Assembly: GCA_013215385.1 (NCBI GenBank)
Contig: JABSOY010000014.1
Coordinates: 106,276-170,275, forward strand
Direction of reading: 5' to 3'
Source of the DNA: Colwellia sp.
Lineage (GTDB): Bacteria > Pseudomonadota > Gammaproteobacteria > Enterobacterales > Alteromonadaceae
DNA length: 64,000 nt
A program made the position numbers and the translations under genes. Below are positions 30,248-42,051 of the stretch, one piece after another (the first letter of the stretch is position 1; every line of letters starts with the position of its first letter). The notes beneath the pieces are model-generated. The model was not told where the DNA came from. It saw only the letters and a program-made list of their open reading frames with translations, and made no database searches.

Positions 30248-30310
30248 ATGGCTAGCAAGAGTAAATCTTGCTAGCCATGTACTTACCTTGAGTAAAAACA
30301 AAAGGTAAGT
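30248..30310. other. Pair of perfect hairpins between rpsG and fusA
   Basis: The first stem is 13 bp (ATGGCTAGCAAGA / TCTTGCTAGCCAT, 5-nt loop, 30248-30278). The second, 9 bp (ACTTACCTT / AAGGTAAGT), follows immediately at 30281-30310. On the minus strand neither is followed by a U-run, so they look like RNA processing, stabilising or attenuating structures rather than plain terminators. Confidence 0.7.
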
Positions 30311-30335
30311 AATACATTTGTTCAATACTGCTAGA

Positions 30336-30809
30336 TTACCAGCGGTAGTGAGCGAATGCTTTGTTAGCGTCAGCCATACGGTGAACGTCTTCACGTTTCT
30401 TAACCGCTGAACCTTTGCTGTCAGACGCATCTAACATTTCGTTAGCTAGGCGCTGAGCCATTGATTTTTCACCACGTTTACGAGCTGCTTCAACTAACCA
30501 ACGCATGGCTAGAGCATTACGACGAACTGGACGAACTTCAACTGGAACTTGATAAGTTGAACCACCAACACGACGAGACTTAACTTCGACAGATGGGCGG
30601 ATATTATCTAAAGCAGTTTCGAATAACTCTAAGTGAGTTTTCTCGCTGTTTTTTTCAGTTAAAATGTCTAGTGCACCGTATACAATTTTTTCTGCAGTAG
30701 ATTTTTTACCATCAACCATAAGGATGTTGATGAATTTTGCTAAAAGTTCGTTATGGAACTTAGGATCTGGCAATATTTTACGTTGCCCTACGACGCGTCT
30801 TCTTGGCAT
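30336..30809 (-). CDS. rpsG: 30S ribosomal protein S7
   Basis: 157 residues, matching E. coli S7 (156-179 by strain). It starts [18 protein letters not shown] and contains [11 protein letters not shown], the hairpin that contacts 16S rRNA at the E site. S7 nucleates assembly of the 3' domain of 16S rRNA and in enterics represses its own operon. It lies 118 bp after rpsL. Confidence 0.98.
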   Translation of the reverse strand: MPRRRVVGQRKILPDPKFHNELLAKFINILMVDGKKSTAEKIVYGALDILTEKNSEKTHLELFETALDNIRPSVEVKSRRVGGSTYQVPVEVRPVRRNALAMRWLVEAARKRGEKSMAQRLANEMLDASDSKGSAVKKREDVHRMADANKAFAHYRW

Positions 30810-30927
30810 CTTAATTCTCCGTAGTATTCAGGAATAATCCAAAATATATAAATTTAAAAATTTCTTAATTTGGCCTTACTTAACGTTTTTTATCTCATTC
30901 AATCTATAAGAAAGTAGAGAGGAAAAC

Positions 30928-31302
<375 letters not shown>

Positions 31303-31376
31303 TTAATAGCTCCCGATTAGTTAAACTTGCATAAATTCCAATCAATGAGAAATTTACACCCTTATAAACGTGAAAA

Positions 31377-31427
31377 TCCGCGACCTTAAACTCCATACAT
31401 AAACAGTACAGAATATAAGGTCGCGGA
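31377..31427. repeat. Perfect 12-bp inverted repeat at the rpsL promoter
   Basis: TCCGCGACCTTA at 31377-31388 and its exact reverse complement at 31416-31427 are separated by 27 nt. On the minus strand the first arm begins directly after the -10 box, so it forms the discriminator and start-site region of the rpsL promoter. Confidence 0.9.
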
Positions 31428-31456
31428 ATTCTATAGGTCAAGCATTGACCTGTCAA
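31428..31456 (-). promoter_or_regulatory. Promoter of the str operon (rpsL)
   Basis: Read on the minus strand: TTGACA (31456-31451), a 17-bp spacer, TAGAAT (31433-31428), then the GC-rich discriminator TCCGCGA. This is close to sigma-70 consensus and typical of a growth-rate and ppGpp-controlled promoter. The -35 sits inside a GACCTGTC/GACAGGTC hairpin (31447-31468) that follows rpoC. Confidence 0.85.
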
Positions 31457-31468
31457 GTAAGACAGGTC
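31447..31468 (-). terminator. Hairpin after rpoC overlapping the rpsL -35
   Basis: An 8-bp perfect stem (GACCTGTC / GACAGGTC) with a 6-nt loop lies 35 bp after the rpoC stop. No U-run follows on the minus strand, so it may be a weak or Rho-assisted end, or an operator. It shares bases with the -35 of the rpsL promoter. Confidence 0.4.
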
Positions 31469-31502
31469 AAAAACACTATATTATTACTTAATCACTGAGA
31501 CT

Positions 31503-34500
31503 TTACTCAGCATTAAGCGCATCAGTTAACGCTTGTGCAGCATCATCTGCTGATACCGAAGTTTCAACTGCAGGCATTTTCGCCTGTAGTTTACGCTTAG
31601 CACGTTCTTGATGGTAAGAGTAACCCGTACCTGCAGGGATTAAACGACCAACGATAACGTTTTCTTTCAAGCCACGTAACTTATCTTTCTTACCTGCAAC
31701 CGCAGCTTCAGTAAGTACACGTGTTGTTTCTTGGAAAGATGCCGCTGAAATAAACGATTCTGTTGCCAATGATGCCTTTGTAATACCCATCATTTGCATT
31801 TCGTATTCCGCAGGTTGCTTACCTTCGGCTTCAAGTTCACGGTTTGAGATATTAACTCGCGCCACTTCAACTTGTTCGCCTTTAAGGAAAGTAGAATCAC
31901 CTGCATCAAGAATTTCACACTTGCGGATCATCTGACGCACGATAACTTCAATATGCTTATCGTTAATCTTAACACCCTGTAAGCGGTATACTTCCTGTAC
32001 TTCGTTAACTATGTAGTTAGCGACAGGTGCAACACCACGTAGACGTAAAATATCATGCGGAGATTCAGGACCATCGGCAATTACTTCACCTTTAAGAACC
32101 GGTTCACCTTCATAGATATTTAAAAGTCTCGTTTTCGCGATCATTTCTTCGTAAACTTCACCGTTCGGCTGAGTAATCAATAAGCGTACTTTACCTTTGG
32201 TTTCTTTACCGAAAGCAACAACACCGGTTTTCTCAGCAAGAATCGCTGGAAGCTTAGGCTTACGTGCTTCAAATAAGTCAGCAACACGAGGTAAACCACC
32301 AGTAATATCTCGAGTTTTTGAACTTGCTTGAGGAATACGAGCTAGCGCGTCTCCGACATTAACTTGCACACCATCTTCAAGGTTAACAATTGCGTTACCA
32401 GGTAAGTAGTAAAGTGCAGGGATTTCAGTACCAGCAATGTTTACATCGTTACCTTTGTCATCAACCAATTTAACCGCTGGGCGCATTTCTTTACCTGCAG
32501 CGTTACGTTGACCTGCATCAGTAACTATAATGCTTGATAAACCTGTTAGGTCATCAGTTTGACGTACCATAGTTACGCCATCAACTAAATCTACAAACTG
32601 AACTTTACCAGCAACTTCCGTAATAATTGGATGAGTATGTGGGTCCCAGTTAGCGATAATATCGCCAGAGGTTATTGCTTGACCATCATGTTTAGAAAGA
32701 ACAGAACCATAAGGCACTTTATAACGCTCTTTTTCACGACCTAGTTCATCAATAACTGTTAGTTCTGATGAACGCGATGTAATAACAAGATGGTTATCAG
32801 AGTTAATTACAAATTTAGCATTTTGTAACTTCATTGTGCCGGTATTTTTAACTTGTACATTGTTTTCAGCAGAAGCACGCGATGCAGCACCACCGATATG
32901 GAACGTACGCATAGTAAGCTGAGTACCAGGTTCACCGATAGATTGTGCTGCCACAACACCAATCGCTTCACCTTGGTTGATCATATGACCACGAGCCAAA
33001 TCACGTCCGTAACAATGAGCACAAATACCGAAATCGGTTTTACAGGTTATAATTGAACGAACTTTCATTTGATCAATTGAATTCTCTTCAATGAAATCAC
33101 ACAAGGCTTCGTCAATTAAAGTATTACGCGGTAATAAAACCTCGGTAGTACCCGGTTTAACAACGTCTTCAGCAACAACACGACCAAGCACACGTTCTCT
33201 TAGTGGTTCAACAACATCGCCACCTTCGATTAACGGTGTCATTTGAAGACCGTCTAATGTGCCACAATCATGTTCAGTAACCACTAAATCTTGTGCAACA
33301 TCAACTAAACGACGAGTAAGGTAACCTGAGTTAGCTGTTTTCAATGCGGTATCGGCAAGACCTTTACGCGCACCGTGAGTAGAGATGAAGTATTGTAATA
33401 CGTTCAAACCTTCACGGAAGTTAGCCGTGATTGGTGTTTCGATGATAGAACCATCTGGTTTAGCCATCAATCCACGCATACCCGCTAGCTGACGAATCTG
33501 AGCAGCACTACCACGTGCACCAGAATCGGCCATCATATAGATTGAGTTGAAAGAATCTTGTTCTTCCATTTCACCATCTTTATTTTTAACCCATTCTTTC
33601 GATAAGTTATCCATCATCGCTTTCGAAATTTTCTCGTTAGCAGATGACCATATATCAATAACTTTGTTATATTTTTCGCCCTGTGTCACTAAACCTTGTT
33701 CGAACTGAGCTTGGATTTCAGAAACTTCTTCTTCCGACTCTTCGATAATAGTGTATTTAGCTGCAGGAATAACCATATCATCAATACCAACAGATGCACC
33801 CGCGATCATCGCGTAATGGAAACCTGTGTACATGATATGGTCAGCAAACATAACCGTTTCTTTTAAACCAAGATTACGATAAGCATGGTTAATTAATTTT
33901 GAAATTGGTTTTTTGCCTAACGGTTGATCGATAAGTTCATACGGTAGTCCTTTAGGACAAACTGACCACATGATGGCACGACCAACGGTAGTATCACGTA
34001 AAGTTGTTTTAGGTATAGTAAAGTTACCTTCTTCGTCTTTAAAGTATTCTGTGATACGAATTTTAACACGGGCATGTAGTTCAGCGACTTCAGTGCGGTA
34101 AGCTTTTTCAGCTTCTTTGATATCCGCAAATATCATGCCTTCACCTTTACCATTAACACGATCACGTGTTAAGTAATAAAGACCTAAAACAACATCTTGT
34201 GATGGAACAATAATCGGCTCACCGTTTGCTGGTGATAACACGTTATTAGTAGACATCATTAAGGTACGTGCTTCCATTTGTGCTTCAATGGTTAACGGTA
34301 CGTGTACCGCCATTTGGTCACCATCGAAATCGGCATTGTATGCCGCACAAACTAGAGGATGAAGATGTATTGCTTTACCTTCAATTAACACAGGTTCAAA
34401 TGCTTGAATACCGAGTCTATGAAGTGTTGGCGCACGGTTAAGCATTACTGGATGTTCACGAATTACTTCGTCAAGTACATCCCATACTTCAGCACCTTCA

Positions 34501-35708
34501 CGTTCAACTAATTTCTTAGCCGCTTTAATTGTTGTAGCTAAGCCACGACGCTCTAAAAGTCCGTAAATAAATGGTTTAAATAACTCTAAAGCCATCTTCT
34601 TCGGTAAACCACATTGATGTAGCTTAAGCGTTGGACCAACCGTGATTACTGAACGACCAGAATAATCAACACGTTTACCCAGTAGATTCTGACGGAAACG
34701 ACCTTGCTTACCTTTAATCATGTCGGCAAGAGATTTAAGAGGTCGTTTGTTAGAACCAGTAATTGCGCGACCACGACGACCGTTATCAAGAAGTGCATCA
34801 ACAGACTCTTGTAACATACGTTTTTCGTTACGTACGATAATATCTGGAGCAACTAAGTCTAGAAGACGCTTTAAACGGTTGTTACGGTTGATAACACGAC
34901 GGTATAAATCGTTCAAATCAGAGGTAGCAAAACGGCCACCATCCAACGGTACTAACGGACGTAAATCCGGAGGTAAGATTGGTAGTACGTTCATGATCAT
35001 CCACTCAGGCTTGTTACCTGAAGCGGCGAATGCTTCCATTAATTTTAAACGTTTAGTAATTTTCTTACGCTTAGTTTCACTACCAATTTCAGGAAGCTCT
35101 TCACGCATTTGCGCTACTTCGGCCTCTAAATCGATTTGTTGTAGTAAAGCTAAAACGGCTTCAGCACCCATTAGAGCGTCAAATTCATCACCGTGCTCTT
35201 CTAACGCGTCAAGATATTCTTCTTCCGTTAAAATGGCACTTTTTTCTAATGTTGTCATACCAGGTTCGGTAACAACATATGATTCGAAATAAAGTACACG
35301 TTCGATATCACGAAGTGTCATATCAAGTAATAAACCAATACGAGACGGTAATGATTTTAAGAACCAAATATGTGCAACTGGGCTTGCTAATTCGATATGA
35401 CCCATACGGTCACGACGAACTTTGGTTAATGTAACTTCAACGCCACATTTCTCACAGATAACACCACGATGCTTTAAACGTTTGTATTTGCCACAAAGAC
35501 ATTCATAATCTTTAACTGGACCAAAAATACGCGCACAAAACAAACCGTCACGTTCTGGCTTGAACGTACGATAGTTAATCGTTTCAGGTTTTTTTACTTC
35601 ACCAAATGACCAAGAACGAATCTGATCTGGTGATGCTAGTCCGATTCGAATACCATCGAACTCTTCTGTTTGATTTTGTTGCTTAAGAAACTTAAGTAAA
35701 TCTTTCAC
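31503..35708 (-). CDS. rpoC: RNA polymerase subunit beta'
   Basis: 1401 residues (E. coli 1407). The N-terminal zinc-binding cluster (CLCGKYK...CEKCGVEV), the active-site triad [12 protein letters not shown] with three aspartates binding catalytic Mg2+, and the C-terminal zinc site ([15 protein letters not shown]) are all present. It forms the RNAP core with RpoB and RpoA. It lies 100 bp after rpoB, with a perfect hairpin in that gap. Confidence 0.98.
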   Translation of the reverse strand: MKDLLKFLKQQNQTEEFDGIRIGLASPDQIRSWSFGEVKKPETINYRTFKPERDGLFCARIFGPVKDYECLCGKYKRLKHRGVICEKCGVEVTLTKVRRDRMGHIELASPVAHIWFLKSLPSRIGLLLDMTLRDIERVLYFESYVVTEPGMTTLEKSAILTEEEYLDALEEHGDEFDALMGAEAVLALLQQIDLEAEVAQMREELPEIGSETKRKKITKRLKLMEAFAASGNKPEWMIMNVLPILPPDLRPLVPLDGGRFATSDLNDLYRRVINRNNRLKRLLDLVAPDIIVRNEKRMLQESVDALLDNGRRGRAITGSNKRPLKSLADMIKGKQGRFRQNLLGKRVDYSGRSVITVGPTLKLHQCGLPKKMALELFKPFIYGLLERRGLATTIKAAKKLVEREGAEVWDVLDEVIREHPVMLNRAPTLHRLGIQAFEPVLIEGKAIHLHPLVCAAYNADFDGDQMAVHVPLTIEAQMEARTLMMSTNNVLSPANGEPIIVPSQDVVLGLYYLTRDRVNGKGEGMIFADIKEAEKAYRTEVAELHARVKIRITEYFKDEEGNFTIPKTTLRDTTVGRAIMWSVCPKGLPYELIDQPLGKKPISKLINHAYRNLGLKETVMFADHIMYTGFHYAMIAGASVGIDDMVIPAAKYTIIEESEEEVSEIQAQFEQGLVTQGEKYNKVIDIWSSANEKISKAMMDNLSKEWVKNKDGEMEEQDSFNSIYMMADSGARGSAAQIRQLAGMRGLMAKPDGSIIETPITANFREGLNVLQYFISTHGARKGLADTALKTANSGYLTRRLVDVAQDLVVTEHDCGTLDGLQMTPLIEGGDVVEPLRERVLGRVVAEDVVKPGTTEVLLPRNTLIDEALCDFIEENSIDQMKVRSIITCKTDFGICAHCYGRDLARGHMINQGEAIGVVAAQSIGEPGTQLTMRTFHIGGAASRASAENNVQVKNTGTMKLQNAKFVINSDNHLVITSRSSELTVIDELGREKERYKVPYGSVLSKHDGQAITSGDIIANWDPHTHPIITEVAGKVQFVDLVDGVTMVRQTDDLTGLSSIIVTDAGQRNAAGKEMRPAVKLVDDKGNDVNIAGTEIPALYYLPGNAIVNLEDGVQVNVGDALARIPQASSKTRDITGGLPRVADLFEARKPKLPAILAEKTGVVAFGKETKGKVRLLITQPNGEVYEEMIAKTRLLNIYEGEPVLKGEVIADGPESPHDILRLRGVAPVANYIVNEVQEVYRLQGVKINDKHIEVIVRQMIRKCEILDAGDSTFLKGEQVEVARVNISNRELEAEGKQPAEYEMQMMGITKASLATESFISAASFQETTRVLTEAAVAGKKDKLRGLKENVIVGRLIPAGTGYSYHQERAKRKLQAKMPAVETSVSADDAAQALTDALNAE

Positions 35709-35738
35709 ACACTTCTCCTGTCGGAGTTAAACCTTAAA

Positions 35739-35762
35739 GAGAAAGCAGTTACCTGCTTTCTC
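35739..35762 (-). other. Hairpin in the rpoB-rpoC spacer
   Basis: A perfect 10-bp stem (GAGAAAGCAG / CTGCTTTCTC) with a 4-nt loop. On the minus strand it is followed only by TTTAAGG, so it is probably a processing or stability element rather than a full terminator. Confidence 0.55.
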
Positions 35763-35808
35763 CGTGTACTGACTCATCAATTTGATGGTCAGCATATAGC
35801 TCTGGAAA

Positions 35809-38800
35809 TTAATCCTGGTCTAACTCGATGTTAATACCTAACGAGCGAATCTCTTTCAACAATACGTTGAATGACTCAGGAATGCCTGGTTCCATTCTTT
35901 GATCACCGTCAACTAAGTTTTTATACATCTTAGTACGACCGTTAACATCATCAGATTTAACTGTTAGCATTTCTTGTAGAGTATAAGCAGCACCGTATGC
36001 TTCTAATGCCCAAACTTCCATCTCACCGAAACGCTGACCACCAAATTGCGCTTTACCGCCAAGTGGTTGTTGCGTAACAAGTGAATAAGAACCTGTAGAA
36101 CGTGCATGCATTTTGTCATCAACTAAATGGTTCAGTTTTAACATATACATATAGCCAACTGTAACAGGACGTTCAAATTCACGACCAGTACGACCATCAG
36201 TTAAGATAAACTGACCACTTTCAGGCATATCAGCAAGTTTAAATAAATCTTTAATTTCTCGCTCAGTCGCGCCATCAAATGCTGGTGTAGCAATCGGAAG
36301 ACCTGCACGCAAGTTGTCTGCTAAACGTAAAATTTCGTCATCAGTAAAGCTGTCAATATCAACAGTTTGGCGTGACTTACCTAAGTTATACACTTCTTTT
36401 AAGAAGTCGCGTAACTTAGCCATTTCACGATGCTCTTCAAGCATACGGTTGATTTTCTCACCGATACCACGAGCAGCCATACCTAAATGCGTTTCTAGGA
36501 TCTGACCAATGTTCATACGTGATGGAACACCTAACGGGTTAAGTACAACATCAACAGGTACACCATGCTTATCGTATGGCATATCTTCTACTGGTACTAT
36601 GTTTGAAATAACACCTTTGTTACCATGACGACCGGCCATTTTATCGCCCGGTTGGATATGACGTTTTATCGCTAAGTAAACTTTAATAATCTTAAGAACT
36701 CCAGGAGCTAAATCAGCACCTTGAGTGATCTTACGGCGTTTCACTTCAAACTTTTTATCAAAGTCAGCTTTAATGTTATCGTATTGCTCAGCAATTTGTT
36801 CAAGGTTAGATTGTTGTCCTTCATCAGACAAGTTCTGCACTAACCAATTTGCACGAGACATACCATTAAGGTCTGATTCGTTTAAGCCTGAAGATAAAAG
36901 AAGTTTCTTAGCACGGGCATAGATACCATCTTCTAGGATACTAAATTCGTCGCCTAAATCTTTCTTAACTTCTTTAAGTTGTAATTCTTCGATCTCAACT
37001 GCACGTTTATCTTTTTCTACACCGTCACGGGTAAAGATTTGAACGTCGATGATAGTACCTTTAACAGAGTTTGGTACACGTAAAGAACTGTCTTTAACAT
37101 CAGCTGCTTTTTCACCGAAGATAGCTCGTAAAAGTTTTTCTTCTGGTGTTAATTGTGTTTCACCTTTAGGAGTAACTTTACCCACTAAGATGTCGCCACC
37201 ATTCACTTCAGCGCCAATATAAACAACACCCGCTTCATCTAATTTAGATAAAGCTGATTCACCGACATTAGGAATATCAGAAGTAATTTCTTCACTGCCT
37301 AACTTAGTGTCACGCGCAATACATGTTAGCTCTTGAATATGAATCGTTGTGAAACGATCTTCAGTAGCTACACGTTCAGATAACAACATTGAATCTTCGA
37401 AGTTGTAACCATTCCAAGGCATGAAAGCAATACGCATGTTTTGACCAAGGGCTAATTCACCCATGTCCGTTGAAGGACCATCAGCTAAAACATCACCGCG
37501 AGTAACAGGTTCGCCCATACGACACTGTGGACGTTGGTTGATACAAGTATTTTGGTTAGAACGTGTGTACTTAGTTAAGTTGTAAATATCAATACCTGCT
37601 TCACCAGCATGCATTTCATCTTCATTAACTTTAACAACAATGCGAGAAGCATCGACGTAACTTACTACACCGCCGCGTTTAGCAACTGCTGTTACCCCTG
37701 AGTCAACTGCAACTACTTTTTCCATACCCGTACCGACGAGTGGTTTATCCACTCTTAGTGTTGGTACTGCTTGACGTTGCATGTTCGAGCCCATCAAGGC
37801 ACGGTTAGCATCATCGTGCTCTAGGAATGGAATTAAACTAGCAGCAACTGAAATAATCTGTTGCGGAGAAACGTCCATATATTGAACTTGCTCAGCAGAG
37901 ATTAACGTAAATTCGTTTTTATGACGACATTGAACTAAGCCATCAACTAATTTACCATCGCTATCAACTGCCGCTGTTGTCTGTGCAATAACGAAGTTAC
38001 CTTCCTCAATTGCTGACAAGTAATCAATATCTAGAGTCACTAATCCGTCAACCACTTTACGATAAGGAGTTTCTAAGAAACCGTAATCGTTAGTACGTGC
38101 GTAACACGCTAGTGAGTTGATCAAACCAATGTTTGGACCTTCCGGTGTTTCGATTGGACATACACGACCGTAATGGGTCGGATGTACATCTCGAACTTCA
38201 AAACCAGCTCGTTCACGCGTTAAACCACCTGGGCCTAATGCAGAGATACGACGTTTATGGGTTACTTCAGATAACGGGTTATTCTGATCCATAAATTGAG
38301 ATAACTGTGAAGAACCAAAAAATTCTTTAACAGCTGCTGAAATTGGTTTAGCGTTGATCAAATCTTGTGGCATGATCGCATCTAAGTCACCTAGACTTAA
38401 GCGCTCTCTTACTGCACGTTCTACACGTACTAAACCAACACGAAATTGATTTTCTGCCATTTCGCCTACAGAGCGAATACGACGGTTACCTAAATGATCA
38501 ATATCATCAGTTTCACCTTTACCATCACGTATAGCGATTAAGGTTTTCATTACTGAAATAATATCTTCGTTAGATAAAATGCCTGTGCCAACATCGTCAG
38601 CATTGCCAACGCGTCGGTTAAACTTCATACGACCTACAGTTGATAAGTCATAACGTTCTGATGCGAAGAATAAGTTAGTAAATAACGTTTCAGCTGCATC
38701 TTTTGTTGGTGGCTCACCTGGGCGCATCATGCGGTAAATTTCAACTAAAGCTTCAAGCTTGTTTGAAGTACCGTCAACACGAATAGTGTCAGACATATAC

Positions 38801-39837
38801 GAACCAACATCAAATTCGTTCATATATAACGTCGAAAGCACTTTATGTCCGGCTTGGCTCAGTTCAGCTAATAACTCTAACGTTAGTTCAGCATTCGCTT
38901 CAGCGATAACTTCACCAGTAGACTCATCGATATAAGCTTTTGATAAAACTCTGCCGATAATGTATTCAGCTGGAACTTCTAGTGTTTCTAATTTTTCTTT
39001 TGTTAACGAACGAATATGACGGGCAGTAATTCGACGTCCTTGTTCTACTAATACATCACCGTTTTTCAAGCAAAGATCAAACGTTGCCGTTTCACCGCGC
39101 AAGCGTTCAGGAATTAAATCCATGATCAGCTTATCGCCTTTGATTGAGAAATTAGTAGTATCGTAGAACATCGCAAGAATTTCTTCTGTAGAGTATTCTA
39201 AAGCACGTAAAATGATCGACGCAGGTAATTTACGGCGACGGTCAATACGAACAAATAAGTTATCTTTTGGATCGAATTCAAAATCTAACCAAGAACCACG
39301 GTAAGGAATAACGCGTGCGTTATATAACACTTTACCTGATGAATGTGTTTTACCTTTATCGTGATCGAAAAACACACCTGGAGAACGATGTAATTGAGAA
39401 ACAATAACACGTTCAGTACCATTGATAACAAACGTGCCGTTGTCAGTCATCATAGGTACTTCACCCATGTATACTTCTTGTTCTTTGATATCTTTAACTG
39501 TACCTGCTGCGGCTTCTTTATCGTAAACAACTAAACGAAGTTTTACGCGAAGTGGTGCTGCATAGGTAATACCGCGGACTTGACATTCTTTAACATCAAA
39601 TAACGGTTCGCCTAATCTATAGCTCACATATTGTAATTCAGAGCTACCTGAATAGGCTTTAATTGGGAAAATAGAACGAAACGCAGCCTCTAGGCCTGTT
39701 TCACCTGTTGGATCGATATCAATAAACTTACGGAAAGATTCGAGTTGGATTGATAACAAGAATGGATAATCCATTACTTGTTTACTTTTACCAAAGTCCT
39801 TGCGAATACGTTTCTTTTCAGAGTAAGAGTAAACCAT
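35809..39837 (-). CDS. rpoB: RNA polymerase subunit beta
   Basis: 1342 residues from the ATG at 39837, exactly the E. coli length and the same start ([17 protein letters not shown]). A 16-codon 5' extension of the frame is unlikely to be translated. The rifampicin region ([21 protein letters not shown]) is wild type at the usual resistance positions D, H and S. The [12 protein letters not shown] segment near the active site is present. It is preceded by an attenuator and a nested palindrome. Confidence 0.98.
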   Translation of the reverse strand: MVYSYSEKKRIRKDFGKSKQVMDYPFLLSIQLESFRKFIDIDPTGETGLEAAFRSIFPIKAYSGSSELQYVSYRLGEPLFDVKECQVRGITYAAPLRVKLRLVVYDKEAAAGTVKDIKEQEVYMGEVPMMTDNGTFVINGTERVIVSQLHRSPGVFFDHDKGKTHSSGKVLYNARVIPYRGSWLDFEFDPKDNLFVRIDRRRKLPASIILRALEYSTEEILAMFYDTTNFSIKGDKLIMDLIPERLRGETATFDLCLKNGDVLVEQGRRITARHIRSLTKEKLETLEVPAEYIIGRVLSKAYIDESTGEVIAEANAELTLELLAELSQAGHKVLSTLYMNEFDVGSYMSDTIRVDGTSNKLEALVEIYRMMRPGEPPTKDAAETLFTNLFFASERYDLSTVGRMKFNRRVGNADDVGTGILSNEDIISVMKTLIAIRDGKGETDDIDHLGNRRIRSVGEMAENQFRVGLVRVERAVRERLSLGDLDAIMPQDLINAKPISAAVKEFFGSSQLSQFMDQNNPLSEVTHKRRISALGPGGLTRERAGFEVRDVHPTHYGRVCPIETPEGPNIGLINSLACYARTNDYGFLETPYRKVVDGLVTLDIDYLSAIEEGNFVIAQTTAAVDSDGKLVDGLVQCRHKNEFTLISAEQVQYMDVSPQQIISVAASLIPFLEHDDANRALMGSNMQRQAVPTLRVDKPLVGTGMEKVVAVDSGVTAVAKRGGVVSYVDASRIVVKVNEDEMHAGEAGIDIYNLTKYTRSNQNTCINQRPQCRMGEPVTRGDVLADGPSTDMGELALGQNMRIAFMPWNGYNFEDSMLLSERVATEDRFTTIHIQELTCIARDTKLGSEEITSDIPNVGESALSKLDEAGVVYIGAEVNGGDILVGKVTPKGETQLTPEEKLLRAIFGEKAADVKDSSLRVPNSVKGTIIDVQIFTRDGVEKDKRAVEIEELQLKEVKKDLGDEFSILEDGIYARAKKLLLSSGLNESDLNGMSRANWLVQNLSDEGQQSNLEQIAEQYDNIKADFDKKFEVKRRKITQGADLAPGVLKIIKVYLAIKRHIQPGDKMAGRHGNKGVISNIVPVEDMPYDKHGVPVDVVLNPLGVPSRMNIGQILETHLGMAARGIGEKINRMLEEHREMAKLRDFLKEVYNLGKSRQTVDIDSFTDDEILRLADNLRAGLPIATPAFDGATEREIKDLFKLADMPESGQFILTDGRTGREFERPVTVGYMYMLKLNHLVDDKMHARSTGSYSLVTQQPLGGKAQFGGQRFGEMEVWALEAYGAAYTLQEMLTVKSDDVNGRTKMYKNLVDGDQRMEPGIPESFNVLLKEIRSLGINIELDQD

Positions 39838-39878
39838 GGGGTTCCTCAGCTTGCTGGTTATGGCCGATCTGTCTTTAA

Positions 39879-39942
39879 ATACCAATTGGACTAGACAACT
39901 TTAGTATGAATTCATACTTTTGTTAGCTAATCCAATTGGTAT
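39879..39942. repeat. Nested palindromic element upstream of rpoB
   Basis: Outer 12-bp perfect arms ATACCAATTGGA (39879-39890) and TCCAATTGGTAT (39931-39942) enclose a separate 14-bp perfect palindrome, GTATGAATTCATAC (39904-39917). The 64-bp unit sits 42 bp before the rpoB start. Such short nested repeats are often dispersed in marine gammaproteobacterial genomes; that this one is dispersed is inference. Confidence 0.85.
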
Positions 39943-40030
39943 CAGACAGGATATTGCGATGGAACTAATCATTAATTAGGACCAAATATGCACTGTTTTT
40001 AGGTTTAAAAAAACCACTTTCTTTAGCGCA

Positions 40031-40060
40031 AAAAGGCCGGTGACGTTTAAGTCACCAGCC
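40031..40060 (-). terminator. Attenuator between rplL and rpoB
   Basis: On the minus strand a 10-bp stem (GGCTGGTGAC / GTCACCGGCC, one G-T pair) with a 6-nt loop is followed by TTTTTGCGC. In E. coli a partial terminator at this place sets the ratio of ribosomal protein to RNA polymerase; the same role fits here. Confidence 0.82.
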
Positions 40061-40097
40061 ATTGCCTTTTCAGGCAAATAATCTGTTTAAATACAGA

Positions 40098-40457
40098 TTA
40101 TTTGATCTCAACAGAAGCACCAGCTTCTTCAAGAAGTTTCTTAAGCTCTTCTGCTTCAGGTTTTTCTACGCCTTCTTTCACAACACCAAGAGCTTCAACT
40201 AAAGTTTTAGCTTCTTTAAGGCCTAGGCCTGTAGCGCTACGAACTGCTTTGATTACTGCAACTTTCTTCTCACCGAAGCTAGTCATTACAACGTTAAATT
40301 CAGTTTGCTCTTCAACAGCTTCAGCAGGTCCAGCAGCGGCAACAGCAGCTGATGCAGATACGCCAAATTTTTCTTCCATTGCTTCGATTAAAGCAACAAC
40401 GTCCATTACTGACATGTCAGCAACTGCGTTTAGGATATCGTCTTTAGAAATAGACAT
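40098..40457 (-). CDS. rplL: 50S ribosomal protein L7/L12
   Basis: 119 residues from the ATG at 40457 (AGGAAATTAAAA upstream), giving [15 protein letters not shown] like E. coli L7/L12 (121). It has the N-terminal dimerisation helix, an Ala-rich hinge (about 35-50) and the C-terminal factor-binding domain ([11 protein letters not shown]...GLGLKEAK). It forms the flexible stalk that recruits EF-Tu and EF-G. The frame extends 6 codons further upstream without a ribosome site. Confidence 0.97.
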   Translation of the reverse strand: MSISKDDILNAVADMSVMDVVALIEAMEEKFGVSASAAVAAAGPAEAVEEQTEFNVVMTSFGEKKVAVIKAVRSATGLGLKEAKTLVEALGVVKEGVEKPEAEELKKLLEEAGASVEIK

Positions 40458-40557
40458 TTTTAATTTCCTGTTCAATTAACAACCTGATGGTTGTTATAAA
40501 TAACTATAAATACAAAAAGTGCGAATTGTGCTCTTAATTTTAAGAGGTAAACAATTA

Positions 40558-41052
40558 TTATGCAGCTTCTTGTTCTTTCTGATCGCGTACTGCAGCAATC
40601 GTGCGGACTAATTTGCCTGCAGATGCTTCTTTCATTGCGCTCATTAAACGTGCAATCGCTTCGTCGTAAGTAGGTAGCTTAGCTAACATATTTACGTCTA
40701 CTGAATTACCTTCAAATGCAGCTGCTTTTAATTCAAAGTTTTCGTTAGCTTTAGCGAAATCTGTGAATAAACGTGCAGCAGCACCTGGGTGATCACTTGA
40801 AAAAGCAACTAATGAAGGACCTTTGAATACGTCAGAAACACATTCAAATTGAGTACCTTCTACTGCTCGACGTGCTAAAGTGTTACGGACAACTTTCATC
40901 CATACACCATTTTCACGTGCTTGCTTACGCAAAACAGTAATTGCTTCAACTGGAACACCACGGGCATCCGCGATTACAACTGAGTGAGCGCCACTAGCAG
41001 CTTCTTGAACTTCAGCAACAATTGCTTTTTTGTCATCAAGATTGATAGCCAT
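40558..41052 (-). CDS. rplJ: 50S ribosomal protein L10
   Basis: 164 residues from the ATG at 41052, with AGGAG 9 nt upstream (E. coli 165). It contains [14 protein letters not shown] and [15 protein letters not shown], and the C-terminal helix that binds L7/L12 dimers ([19 protein letters not shown]). The L10(L12)n complex represses translation of rplJL by binding the leader; the leader here retains room and structure for this. Confidence 0.97.
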   Translation of the reverse strand: MAINLDDKKAIVAEVQEAASGAHSVVIADARGVPVEAITVLRKQARENGVWMKVVRNTLARRAVEGTQFECVSDVFKGPSLVAFSSDHPGAAARLFTDFAKANENFELKAAAFEGNSVDVNMLAKLPTYDEAIARLMSAMKEASAGKLVRTIAAVRDQKEQEAA

Positions 41053-41292
41053 TGGCTTTAACTCCTGGTTCACCGGCTAAATTAATTACCGGCATTTACT
41101 ATCCCTAAATTAATAATTAACTTAGGCCGTTACGGCGAGGACCAGAATTAGGAAATACTGGGTAATCACCATCTACGTAGGAATAATTAAGCATAATACA
41201 GTCGTTTATTACTGTTCATATGCACCTACGGTCTTTGACGGGGCTGTTTACTTTCACTAAAGAAGCAAACAACACCTACCAAAATTTTTTAG
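41053..41292 (-). promoter_or_regulatory. rplJL leader (L10-binding region)
   Basis: The untranslated leader from the predicted rplJ start site to the ATG is about 240 nt. Part of it (41130-41195), read on the minus strand, contains GGTGATTACCCAGTA and GGTCCTCGCCGTAACGGC, which resemble the conserved core of gammaproteobacterial L10 leaders. This is recalled resemblance, not a covariance-model hit. Confidence 0.6.
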
Positions 41293-41327
41293 GGCGAAAT
41301 TATAGTCTACAAATTCGCCCTTGTAAA
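41291..41327 (-). promoter_or_regulatory. Promoter of rplJL-rpoBC
   Basis: On the minus strand: TTTACA (41327-41322), a 17-bp spacer, TATAAT (41304-41299), discriminator TTCGCCC. An 8-bp perfect inverted repeat, AGGGCGAA/TTCGCCCT, brackets the -10 box (41291-41298 and 41314-41321). Confidence 0.85.
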
Positions 41328-41344
41328 GTATCCTAACGGAACCT

Positions 41345-42049
41345 TTACTTAGAAACTACTGTCAAGCTAGATTGGTTGACGGATACACCGGCGCCCATTG
41401 TAGTTGAGATTGAAAGTTTCTTAATATACTGACCTTTAGCATTTGCTGGTTTAGCTTTCTTCAAAGCTTCCAATAAAAACTCTAGGTTTTCTTGTAATTT
41501 AGCATCGTCGAAATCAGCCTTACCAATAGTAGTATGGATGATACCGTTTTTATCATTGCGGTAACGGATTTGACCCGATTTTGCATTGTTAATAGCGGTT
41601 ACAACGTCTGGTGTTACAGTACCAACTTTAGGGTTAGGCATTAAACCACGTGGGCCTAATATCTGACCTAGTTGGCCAACAACACGCATAGCGTCTGGAG
41701 AAGCGATAACAACATCAAAGTTCATTTCGCCTTTTTTAACTAACTCAGCTAAATCTTCCATACCTACGATGTCAGCACCAGCTGCTTTCGCTTTTTCAGC
41801 ATTAGCACCCTGGGTAAAGACAGCAACACGAACATCACGACCAGTTCCGTTTGGTAACACAGCTGCGCCACGAACGTTTTGGTCTGATTTACGTGCATCA
41901 ATGCCAAGGTTTATTGCAACATCAACACTTTCACGAAATTTAGCAGTAGCAAGCTCTTTTAATAAAGAGATTGCTTCTTTAATATCATAATCTTTTAATA
42001 CGTCTACTTTTTCACGAATAAGACGAGTACGTTTTGATAATTTAGCCAT
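41345..42049 (-). CDS. rplA: 50S ribosomal protein L1
   Basis: 234 residues, identical in length to E. coli L1. The RNA-binding domain I motif ([24 protein letters not shown]) and domain II ([12 protein letters not shown]) are present. It forms the mobile L1 stalk at the E site and represses the L11 operon. It starts 2 bp after rplK. Confidence 0.98.
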   Translation of the reverse strand: MAKLSKRTRLIREKVDVLKDYDIKEAISLLKELATAKFRESVDVAINLGIDARKSDQNVRGAAVLPNGTGRDVRVAVFTQGANAEKAKAAGADIVGMEDLAELVKKGEMNFDVVIASPDAMRVVGQLGQILGPRGLMPNPKVGTVTPDVVTAINNAKSGQIRYRNDKNGIIHTTIGKADFDDAKLQENLEFLLEALKKAKPANAKGQYIKKLSISTTMGAGVSVNQSSLTVVSK

Positions 42050-42051
42050 AA

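Noticed and set aside
34720..35292. 190-codon open frame on the plus strand inside rpoC
   Set aside because: It is fully antisense to a highly conserved part of rpoC, has Ser/Arg-rich low-complexity composition typical of reverse-strand reading, and lacks a ribosome site.
39838..39885. 16-codon N-terminal extension of rpoB
   Set aside because: The ATG at 39837 gives exactly the conserved [10 protein letters not shown] start and a 1342-residue protein; the extension overlaps the nested palindrome.
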